DNA of 7,569 nt from an uncultured Porphyromonadaceae bacterium (GTDB taxonomy: Bacteria > Bacteroidota > Bacteroidia > Bacteroidales > Muribaculaceae), in NCBI GenBank assembly GCA_947178685.1, contig CAMWZE010000067.1:1-7569 (forward strand), given 5' to 3'. Every line of letters starts with the position of its first letter. The first letter of the stretch is position 1. The notes under the pieces are model-generated. The model was given only the letters and a program-made list of their open reading frames with translations, was not told where the DNA came from and did not search any database. Made by a program: the position numbers and the translations under genes. Shown piece after piece: positions 1-6,689 of the stretch.

Positions 1-29
1 CATTATAAATATACTAAGATTTTAAAGAT

Positions 30-467
30 ATGGATTTATTTTTTATGTTCTTCAGGATGGGACCTGCAATGAAAATGATTTTCAATGTCGGCTATATCCC
101 CAAGAAAGAGGATTTCAAGGAGTTGACCCCGCAACAATATTTAGCCTTTAGGCTTAAGGTTCCGGAAGATGAGCGCAGGGAGTTGGAAAATCAAAGGATT
201 CTTGCCTTTTTGCCCGATGATCCTAAAGTTTATTCACGTGTGGTAAAAGTTTACGGGAATGATATGGTGATAGTTGGTTCAGAGGAAGTAGAGGATATTT
301 TCAAGGTGTGTAATATAATAGATAATTATTGTGAAGAGAGTAAGCAGGTCTTTGAAAACGATACTGCCAAACTTATATATATGGCCAGGACGCTTCCCCC
401 TGTTTTTTCTGAGGGAACACCTTTCGCTTTACATGCCTTTAATAAGTCGTGGAAGAATAATAAGTAG
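30..467 (+). CDS. Small hypothetical protein of unknown function (up to 145 aa)
   Basis: I do not recognise this protein and assign no function. The frame opens after a TAA at 15-17, so it is not the tail of a longer gene unless that gene is frameshifted. The first ATG is at 30; others in frame lie at 45, 57, 69 and 75. The first 18 residues are unusually rich in Met and Phe, while a normal soluble sequence begins near residue 19, so the true start may be at 57 or 69. No start has a good Shine-Dalgarno sequence, which is usual in Bacteroidota. Residues 24-60 are highly charged (Lys, Glu, Arg) and probably helical; residues 66-83 look like two beta strands (VYSRVVKVYGNDMVIVG); a second helical stretch covers about 85-121. 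There is no convincing signal peptide or membrane span and only two cysteines (94, 101). The stop lies 176 bp before the helicase gene on the same strand, so co-transcription is possible but unsupported. The lack of internal stops and ordinary codon use favour a real gene. Confidence 0.6.
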   Translation: MDLFFMFFRMGPAMKMIFNVGYIPKKEDFKELTPQQYLAFRLKVPEDERRELENQRILAFLPDDPKVYSRVVKVYGNDMVIVGSEEVEDIFKVCNIIDNYCEESKQVFENDTAKLIYMARTLPPVFSEGTPFALHAFNKSWKNNK

Positions 468-643
468 CGCCCAAACTGAGATAAGTTGACAACCTTACTT
501 TCAACTATTAAGAGACGAAAGCAATTGAAATTTGCGAATAAATATTGGAGTCTTGTTGATTAATATACTTCACAAGAAAGAATGTAAAACTCACAAATCA
601 ACAGATTATAGGAGAGTCTTCTGAGATATAAAATTCAAGACAA

Positions 644-3600
644 ATGTCCTTTTGGAATAGAATCATCAATACACTCAGTGGAGTAGAAAGTAGACTTAGG
701 GGTCCTTGGGGAATGTCGTATGACACTTCTCGCTATTGTTTTGTGGATGTTGAGGTTGGATTGCGTGATAAAAAGATACATGATATCGGGGCTGTCAGGT
801 GGGATGGGGCGGTGTATCACACTGCCGATAAGCAAGGACTGATTGCTTTCCTTAAGGATGTGGATTTTATTTGTGGACATAACATCATTCATCATGATGC
901 CAAGTATTTGTTTAGTGACGACACTCACTCCTTCATATTGGTTGATACTCTCTTTTTGTCCCCACTGCTTTTTCCTGAGCGTCCCTATCATCATTTGGTG
1001 AAAGACGATAAGCTTGTAATCGACCAACTGAATAATCCTGTAAATGACTGTGAAAAAGCCCGTGATCTGCTGATGGATGAAGTGGCTCGTTGGGAAGGAC
1101 TTTCAGACTCTAAGAAGGTGATTTTTGCAACTCTACTTCAAGGATTCGACGAGTATAAGGGATTCTTGGCTTTTGTCAATGCTAAGATTGGACTAAAAGA
1201 GTCATTACCGAAGCAGATCCGTTCGGAATATAGAGACAAGATCTGTCATAATGCAGATATAGAAAGTGCAATACAAGAGTATCCACGGGAATTGGCATAC
1301 GCCCTTGCTTTGATTGACACCACAGATTATCGATCTATCACTCCGGGATGGGTTCTTTACAATTATCCTCATGTTGAGAATCTGGTGAGACTTCTTCGGC
1401 ATACTAAATGCAGTGACGGTTGCCCTTATTGTAATAAGGAACTTAATGAGCATGTGAATCTCAATCGTTTCTTCGGCTTTGACCGGTTCAGGACTTATGA
1501 TGGAGAACCCTTGCAAGAGAATGCAGTTCGTGCAGCGGTTGAACACAAATCGCTACTTGCCATTTTCCCAACCGGCGGAGGCAAATCCTTGACATTCCAA
1601 TTACCGGCTTTAATGGCAGGGCGGTCGGTACATGGTCTTACAGTTGTCATCTCACCATTACAATCTTTAATGAAAGATCAGGTGGATAATCTGGCTGAAA
1701 GAGGAATTACAGATGCTGTCACTATAAATGGATTGCTCGATCCAATCAGTCGCTCGGATGCTATCCGTAGAGTGATGGATGGGGATGCTTCGCTACTATA
1801 CATTTCTCCGGAAATGCTTCGGTCAAAGACAATAGAGAAAATATTGCTTGCGCGCCATTTAGTCCGAATTGTAATAGATGAAGCACATTGTTTCTCCTCA
1901 TGGGGACAGGATTTTAGGGTCGATTATCTATATATCGGCAAATTCATCAATCAATACCGGAAGAAAAAAGCGATTGGTCAGGCAATACCGATTTCCTGTT
2001 TCACGGCAACCGCGAAACAAAAGGTGATACAAGACATATGTGACTACTTTAAGAAAACGCTAAATATTGATCTTCAGATTTTTGCGTCTTCTGCTACGCG
2101 GAAAAATCTGCGTTATTCGGTTATCCATGCAGATACTGATGATGACAAATATACTAAATTACGTTCACTGATTGCTGAATCCTCAACCCCAGCAATTGTG
2201 TATGTGTCTCGAACCAAGCGTACAAAGCAATTGTCCGAGAAACTCACTCGAGATGGGTTCAAGGCATTGCCATTTGATGGTAAAATGAATGTAGAAGAGA
2301 AGATTGCCAATCAAGAAGCTTTCATGAACGACCGTGTTCGCATTATTGTGGCAACCTCAGCATTTGGAATGGGTGTTGACAAAAAAGATGTGGGGCTGGT
2401 GATACATTATGATATTTCAGACTCATTAGAGAATTATGTTCAGGAAGCCGGCCGAGCAGGTCGCGACCCACATCTTGAAGCCCGTTGTTTTGTATTATAT
2501 AGCGATGCTGATCTTGACAAACATTTTATCCTGCTCAATCAGACAAAACTAAGTATTAGTGAGATACAGCAGGTGTGGAAAGCTGTGAAGGATTTAACCA
2601 GGCAACGTATGCGTGTGTGTTGCTCTGCCCTGGAAATTGCACGGCAGGCAGGTTGGGATAATTCGGTTTCCGACATAGAAACACGTGTACGTACGGCTTT
2701 GGCTGCCTTGGAGCAAGCCGGGTATCTGGAGAGAGGGAACAATGTTCCCCATGTATATGCCACAGGTATAACTGTAAAGAACATGGAGGAAGCCCGTCAA
2801 CGCATTACGGAATCCTTGCTTTTTGAGAAGGAGGAGGTGGAAAAAGCGGTCCGCATAATAAGGTCATTGATATCGCAAAAGTATACTTCCAAGGTCCGCG
2901 ATGCAGAATCAGAATCGCGCATAGATTATCTGGCAGACATTCTTGGACTCAGCAAGAGTGAGGTGGTATCAAGCGTGGTGCGTATGCGCCAAGAGGGTAT
3001 TCTTGCCGATTCAAAAGACATATCTGCTTATCTGCATGATGCCGGGGATTCTGAAAACAGATCGAAACGACTGTTGGAGCGGTTTTCTAAACTTGAACGA
3101 TATATACTCGGACATGTATCGTCTGAAGTATGTAGTATATCCTATAAGCAGCTTAACGACAATGCTCAAAAAGAAGGTGTAGACACGGCAACAGAAAAAG
3201 ATATCCGTACATTATTATTTTTTCTGACCGTCAAGGGCTACACTCATAAGAAAGAAGATGGTGCACACAATATTCAACTATGGTCGCAAACTGATATGAC
3301 AGCCATCCTGAGGCGATTTGAAAAACGAATGGAGATCTGTCAGTTTACAATTGGTTGGTTATATAAGGTTGCTGCGCGTAATGTTGAAGCCGACAATGGA
3401 AATAATGATGTCAGGTTTTCGATAGTGGAGTTGCTTAATGATTTGAAAACCACAGGTAATACTCTGATTGAGTCCATGAATGATGTGCAACTTGAAGATG
3501 TAGAGGAAGCATTGCTCTATCTGTCAAGGATTGGAGCTCTGAAACTTGAAGGTGGTTTTCTTGTGCTCTATAACGCCATGGATATCCGACGTATCAAAGA

Positions 3601-5521
3601 TACCAGATCGCGTTACAAGCAAGACGATTATCGTATGCTCAGTGAGTTCTATAAGCAAAAGATACAGCAGATTCATATTGTAGGCGAATATGCCAATCTG
3701 ATGGTGCGAGACTATGATGCGGCATTACAGTATGTGTCTGATTACTTCCAGATGGATTATAAGCGGTTTGTATCAAAATATTTTAAAGGAGAGCGGATAC
3801 GAGAAATAGAGCGTAATGTCACTCCGGAAAAATATAATCATATTTTCGGAGCTCTGTCTAAAAAACAGATGGAGATAATATCTGACAAGGAATCTCGTTG
3901 TATAGTGGTAGCTGCCGGGCCGGGTAGTGGAAAGACCCGTGTATTGGTGCATAAACTCGCCTCATTGCTATTGCTCGAAGATGTCAAGCATGAACAGTTG
4001 TTGATGCTCACTTTTTCGCGGGCTGCTGCCACTGAGTTCAAGCAGCGATTGTTAGGGCTTATCGGCAATGCCGCCCACTTTGTTGAAATAAAGACATTTC
4101 ATTCCTATTGTTTCGACCTATTGGGTAGAATTGGCAGTCTTGACGATGCTAAGGGTGTTGTGGCAAGGGCAGCCAAGATGATTATGAATGGGGAGGTGGA
4201 GCCAAACCGCATAGCAAAGACTGTTTTAGTCATTGACGAAGCACAGGATATGAGTGCAGAAGAGTATGCTTTGCTACATGCCCTTATGTCATTCAACGAG
4301 GAGATGCGTGTGATTGCCGTAGGGGATGATGACCAAAATATTTTTGAGTTCCGTGGTTCTGACTCGCGCTATATGACTCAGCTGCTAAAAGAATCCAATG
4401 CCCGATTTATTGAAATGACAGAGAACTACCGGAGTTCTCGTCATGTGGTTGATTTTGCTAATGCGCTTGCAAATAGAATTGCAGGAAGAATGAAGGCTGA
4501 TCCTATTGTTTCAATGAGTAGTAAAGAGGGTGCTGTCTTACTACGCCATCACGTATCTGATATGATGTATCAGCCTCTTGTCGATGATTTGTTGAGGCAT
4601 CGTCGCAACGGTTCTATCTGCATATTGACTCAGACAAATGAAGAGGCTGTAATTCTGGTAGCTTTGTTACGCAAGTATGGATTAAATAGTAGGCTGGTGC
4701 AGAATATGGATGGATTCCGGTTCTATAATATGGCTGAAGTCCGTATGTTTCTCAAACAAATAGAGCAAGCTTGTCATACACCTATTATTCCAGACGAGGT
4801 GTGGGAAAAAGCGAAACAAAAGACATTGGCTATTTATGCCAATTCGTCAAGTCTTAATTATCTGCAACGTTCTCTATACATATTTGAGCAGACTAATAAA
4901 ACAAAATATTATACCGATTTTAAGGAATTTATCTTCGAATCATCTATAGAGGATTTTTGTGATCTTACAGGAGCTGATATAGTGGTATCCACTATCCATA
5001 AGGCTAAAGGACGTGAGTTTAACGATGTTTATCTGTTGATAGCCCCACCTAAAAACATTCAAAATAAAGATATACGTCGATATTATGTGGGAGCAACCAG
5101 GGCAAAAGAGCGTTTATTCATACATACCAACACATCTCTTTTTGATAGAATGACGGCTGATGAGCATCTTGTATCTCAGGTGCAGTATAGTATGCCTGAC
5201 GAGATTGTTTTACAATTATCCCACAGAGATGTAAATCTTAGTTTCTTCAAATCAAGGAAAAAAGAGATACTCACTCTCAGACCGGGTCAGAGACTACGTT
5301 TTGAAAATAACTATCTTTTCGAATGGGACAGTAATAATGCGGTTGCCAAATTGTCTCAAAAGATGCAAGACGAGTTGCAGTTATGGTCAGAAAAAAACTA
5401 TAGGGTGGTTTCAGCCTCCATAAGGTTTATAGTGGCATGGCGACCGAAAGATGCAGTGCAAGAAGAAAAAGAACATGCTGTATTGCTTATGGATCTAATG
5501 CTAAAAAAAGATCAGGCATAG
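644..5521 (+). CDS. Multidomain DEDD exonuclease-like / RecQ (SF2) / UvrD-Rep (SF1) fusion helicase, 1625 aa
   Basis: A predicted cytoplasmic DNA-processing enzyme with two ATP-driven motors. Residues 30-145 resemble a DnaQ-type 3'-5' exonuclease: D35/E37 (FVDVEVG), N80 and D85 (GHNIIHHD) and D135 (NDCEKARDLL), but Asn130 stands where DEDDh enzymes have His. A cysteine cluster follows (C256, C260, C263). RecQ core, about 273-700: motif 0 (FFGFDRFR, Q291), Walker A TGGGKS 310-315, DEAH 412-415 with the RecQ aromatic loop 416-425, motif III FTATA 453-457, motif V 567-583 and motif VI QEAGRAGRD 600-608. The usual four-Cys zinc knuckle and an HRDC domain are not seen. About 660-1050 contains winged-helix-like segments. 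UvrD/Rep core, about 1071-1500: Q1075, Walker A GPGSGKT 1092-1098, DEAQD 1198-1202, GDDDQ 1227-1231, ENYRSS 1260-1265, STIHKAKGREF 1449-1459 and YVGATRAKERL 1481-1491. The tail 1501-1625 is unassigned. A TAA at 629-631 leaves ATG 644 as the first start. Both ATPase cores look intact, so it is not a decayed gene. Family RecQ and UvrD enzymes move 3'-5'; repair, recombination or defence roles are inference. Confidence 0.96.
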   Translation: MSFWNRIINTLSGVESRLRGPWGMSYDTSRYCFVDVEVGLRDKKIHDIGAVRWDGAVYHTADKQGLIAFLKDVDFICGHNIIHHDAKYLFSDDTHSFILVDTLFLSPLLFPERPYHHLVKDDKLVIDQLNNPVNDCEKARDLLMDEVARWEGLSDSKKVIFATLLQGFDEYKGFLAFVNAKIGLKESLPKQIRSEYRDKICHNADIESAIQEYPRELAYALALIDTTDYRSITPGWVLYNYPHVENLVRLLRHTKCSDGCPYCNKELNEHVNLNRFFGFDRFRTYDGEPLQENAVRAAVEHKSLLAIFPTGGGKSLTFQLPALMAGRSVHGLTVVISPLQSLMKDQVDNLAERGITDAVTINGLLDPISRSDAIRRVMDGDASLLYISPEMLRSKTIEKILLARHLVRIVIDEAHCFSSWGQDFRVDYLYIGKFINQYRKKKAIGQAIPISCFTATAKQKVIQDICDYFKKTLNIDLQIFASSATRKNLRYSVIHADTDDDKYTKLRSLIAESSTPAIVYVSRTKRTKQLSEKLTRDGFKALPFDGKMNVEEKIANQEAFMNDRVRIIVATSAFGMGVDKKDVGLVIHYDISDSLENYVQEAGRAGRDPHLEARCFVLYSDADLDKHFILLNQTKLSISEIQQVWKAVKDLTRQRMRVCCSALEIARQAGWDNSVSDIETRVRTALAALEQAGYLERGNNVPHVYATGITVKNMEEARQRITESLLFEKEEVEKAVRIIRSLISQKYTSKVRDAESESRIDYLADILGLSKSEVVSSVVRMRQEGILADSKDISAYLHDAGDSENRSKRLLERFSKLERYILGHVSSEVCSISYKQLNDNAQKEGVDTATEKDIRTLLFFLTVKGYTHKKEDGAHNIQLWSQTDMTAILRRFEKRMEICQFTIGWLYKVAARNVEADNGNNDVRFSIVELLNDLKTTGNTLIESMNDVQLEDVEEALLYLSRIGALKLEGGFLVLYNAMDIRRIKDTRSRYKQDDYRMLSEFYKQKIQQIHIVGEYANLMVRDYDAALQYVSDYFQMDYKRFVSKYFKGERIREIERNVTPEKYNHIFGALSKKQMEIISDKESRCIVVAAGPGSGKTRVLVHKLASLLLLEDVKHEQLLMLTFSRAAATEFKQRLLGLIGNAAHFVEIKTFHSYCFDLLGRIGSLDDAKGVVARAAKMIMNGEVEPNRIAKTVLVIDEAQDMSAEEYALLHALMSFNEEMRVIAVGDDDQNIFEFRGSDSRYMTQLLKESNARFIEMTENYRSSRHVVDFANALANRIAGRMKADPIVSMSSKEGAVLLRHHVSDMMYQPLVDDLLRHRRNGSICILTQTNEEAVILVALLRKYGLNSRLVQNMDGFRFYNMAEVRMFLKQIEQACHTPIIPDEVWEKAKQKTLAIYANSSSLNYLQRSLYIFEQTNKTKYYTDFKEFIFESSIEDFCDLTGADIVVSTIHKAKGREFNDVYLLIAPPKNIQNKDIRRYYVGATRAKERLFIHTNTSLFDRMTADEHLVSQVQYSMPDEIVLQLSHRDVNLSFFKSRKKEILTLRPGQRLRFENNYLFEWDSNNAVAKLSQKMQDELQLWSEKNYRVVSASIRFIVAWRPKDAVQEEKEHAVLLMDLMLKKDQA

Positions 5522-5615
5522 AAGGTGTACCGTATGCTAACAATAGTTTCTATGTCAAATAGTATTTTAGTTTTCTGCGGTATTCTATTTTAGAATTTGT
5601 ACCAGCCTCTAAAAG

Positions 5616-5650
5616 TTAGTTTAAGGTCACAAATTGTGACCTTAAACTAA
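5616..5650. terminator. Perfect 17-bp inverted repeat between convergent genes; probable rho-independent terminator
   Basis: The left arm TTAGTTTAAGGTCACAA (5616-5632) and right arm TTGTGACCTTAAACTAA (5634-5650) are exact reverse complements around one central A. As RNA it would fold as a stem of about 15 bp with a five-base AAATT loop. It lies 95 bp past the helicase stop and 42 bp past the mnmD stop, between the two convergent genes. On the minus strand the hairpin is followed by CTTTTAGAG, a short U run that fits a terminator for mnmD. On the plus strand AGTCATGG follows with no U run, so termination of the helicase transcript there is less certain. The stem is A/T-rich apart from a GGTCAC block. 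A protein-binding palindrome is the main alternative. Confidence 0.7.
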
Positions 5651-5691
5651 AGTCATGGTGAGTGTGATTAAATGCTACTATCAGCACATCA

Positions 5692-6363
5692 CTATAGTAT
5701 TTTTGTAGCGCGGAGCACTTCTCTTTTGCCATTCGGTGGACCCGGTAGCCTCTCTGTAAGGAAGCCAATGTCTTGGAGCATACGTCTGACTGCTCCTTTG
5801 GCGCAATAAGTGGTGAGTATGCCTCCCGGCGTCATGGCATCATATAATTTTCGGAATATTGATTCATCCCACATCTCGGGTTGCTTCTCAGGAGCAAATG
5901 CATCGAAATAAACCAAATCGTAGGTGGAAGGCTGTAAATCCAAAGAGAGGAGACTTGCCTGTATCTTCTTTAAGGAAAAGAATGGATTTATATCTGTGTC
6001 CTCATTCCACGCTGCTTCATGTATCCCGCTGAACAAGCTACGGTTATCTTCCTTATGAAAGGGGAGCAACACATCTATGGTTTCCTTCGGTAGCGGATAA
6101 AGCTCCACTGAATGGTAGATTGTCTTGACTTTATTGTCAAGAGCTGCCCGCGCTGTGAGCACAGCATTAAGTCCCGTGCCGAACCCTACCTCAAAGACCG
6201 CTATACTCTTACGGCCGGAGACGGCTTTCTCCCAACCTAAATGAATATAAATATGGTTGCTTTCTGCCAAAGCTCCCTTCACAGAATGGTAATGCTCATC
6301 GATATCTTCCCGATATAGGGTGGGAGAGCCATCGGCGGTTTTCTCTAATTCAACTTTCATCAT
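5692..6363 (-). CDS. mnmD: tRNA 5-methylaminomethyl-2-thiouridine(34) methyltransferase MnmD (DUF752 family), 223 aa
   Basis: A cytoplasmic SAM-dependent enzyme expected to methylate the amino group of nm5(s2)U34 to give mnm5(s2)U34, the last step of this wobble modification in tRNAs reading purine-ending split-box codons. The sequence shows a class I SAM-binding loop, EVGFGTGLNA (58-67), and the family's catalytic-site block YFDAFAPEKQPEMW (152-165), in which D154 matches the conserved Asp of the E. coli MnmC methyltransferase domain. PGG at 179-181, a TTYCAKGAVRR strand-helix (184-194) and the C-terminal PGPPNGKREVLRA (207-219) are also typical. At 223 residues it is complete but lacks the FAD-dependent oxidoreductase half fused in enterobacterial MnmC, so it is the stand-alone form. 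The gene starts Met-Met; 6363 is the first in-frame ATG and 6360 is equally possible. It is transcribed convergently to the helicase and divergently from the glycosidase, so it is probably monocistronic. I found no clear promoter for it. Confidence 0.95.
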   Translation of the reverse strand: MMKVELEKTADGSPTLYREDIDEHYHSVKGALAESNHIYIHLGWEKAVSGRKSIAVFEVGFGTGLNAVLTARAALDNKVKTIYHSVELYPLPKETIDVLLPFHKEDNRSLFSGIHEAAWNEDTDINPFFSLKKIQASLLSLDLQPSTYDLVYFDAFAPEKQPEMWDESIFRKLYDAMTPGGILTTYCAKGAVRRMLQDIGFLTERLPGPPNGKREVLRATKIL

Positions 6364-6469
6364 ACATACTGGTCAGTTACAAAAGCCGGGGAGGAATAAT
6401 TTAGCCATCCCGTTTGATTATATAAGGTTTTGGCAAATTTCGTCAAAATACTTGAAATGTGCAAGGTTT

Positions 6470-6592
6470 ACGGTTAAATCACGCCAGGACTGCTGTTCTT
6501 ATTCGATCATTTGTCTGGAGACTTAACGGTTTTCAAAAACGTGCTTTAATTTCTTAAAGGGTAAATGCCTTAAAATGGTTGGAATTAACCGT
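6470..6592. promoter_or_regulatory. Three ACGGTT-core sites upstream of the GH43 gene; possible regulator-binding sites
   Basis: TACGGTTAAA starts at 6469 (core 6470-6475, plus strand), AACGGTTTT starts at 6525 (core 6526-6531, plus strand), and TTAACCGTT at 6585-6593 is the inverted form (core 6587-6592). The first and third share eight bases, ACGGTTAA, in opposite orientation. They are 50-60 bp apart and end about 60 bp before the putative -7 box, a position that suits activator binding. Bacteroidales glycan genes are often controlled by hybrid two-component or AraC-type activators, but no regulator gene lies in the window. A chance grouping cannot be excluded. Confidence 0.2.
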
Positions 6593-6654
6593 TGATGACT
6601 CAAAAATGCAATTATATGATGCAAATCAATCCATAAAATTAACTCTGTATCCCC

Positions 6655-6662
6655 TAAATTTG
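6655..6662 (+). promoter_or_regulatory. Putative Bacteroidota -7 promoter element (TAAATTTG) for the GH43 gene
   Basis: TAAATTTG matches the Bacteroidota primary-sigma -7 consensus TAnnTTTG exactly. It ends 27 bp before ATG 6690, giving a leader of roughly 20 bases. No good TTTG box is visible at the expected -33 distance (around 6632-6636), which would fit a promoter needing an activator. The call rests on one short motif in A/T-rich DNA. Confidence 0.4.
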
Positions 6663-6689
6663 CATCCGCAAATACTATATGAATAGGTT

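Larger units (their letters stand above)
6364..6689. other. 326-bp divergent intergenic region between mnmD and the GH43 gene
   Basis: This A/T-rich stretch must hold the promoters of both flanking genes. Toward the glycosidase it contains a Bacteroidota-like -7 box at 6655-6662 and three ACGGTT-core sites between 6470 and 6592. A small 6-bp inverted repeat, CTTTAA-TTTC-TTAAAG, sits at 6544-6559. For mnmD, reading leftwards, only a one-mismatch -7 box (CAAATTTC on the plus strand, 6434-6441) is visible, with no partner at -33. I see no convincing gene: the plus-strand open frame at 6320-6526 overlaps the mnmD start and resembles nothing I know. No tRNA or recognisable riboswitch is evident. 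Confidence 0.6.

Noticed and set aside
484..506. Inverted repeat AGTTGA / TCAACT just after the first gene, considered as a terminator
   Set aside because: The stem is only 6 bp with an 11-base loop and no following T run.
548..620. GAGTCTT repeated at 548 and 614 before the helicase start
   Set aside because: Two copies of a 7-mer with differing flanks are not meaningful alone.
468..643. Promoter for the fusion helicase
   Set aside because: A TTTG at 531-534 could be a -33 box, but no acceptable TAnnTTTG follows at the right distance, so I did not call it.
635..1027. 130-codon minus-strand open frame over the start of the helicase gene
   Set aside because: It lies opposite the exonuclease-like domain coding sequence and has no recognisable features.
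2943..3182. 79-codon plus-strand frame within the helicase gene
   Set aside because: It is out of frame inside an uninterrupted 1625-codon gene and has no family features.
644..5521. Calling the helicase a confirmed anti-phage defence system
   Set aside because: No restriction, toxin, retron, transposase or other defence gene is visible nearby; the neighbours are an unknown protein and a housekeeping tRNA methyltransferase.
5582..5596. ATTCTA-TTT-TAGAAT hairpin downstream of the helicase stop
   Set aside because: One G/C pair in a 6-bp stem is too weak for a terminator, and such repeats are common in A/T-rich spacers.
5626..5641. CRP/FNR-like operator within the palindrome
   Set aside because: CRP sites read TGTGA-N6-TCACA; here the half-sites are inverted (TCACA-AAT-TGTGA), so the geometry is wrong.
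6320..6526. 68-codon plus-strand open frame spanning the mnmD start and the intergenic region
   Set aside because: About 44 bp overlap the mnmD coding region in antisense, the product resembles nothing known, and no promoter or start signal supports it.
6544..6559. CTTTAA-TTTC-TTAAAG inverted repeat
   Set aside because: It is short and A/T-rich with no supporting context; noted only within the intergenic entry.
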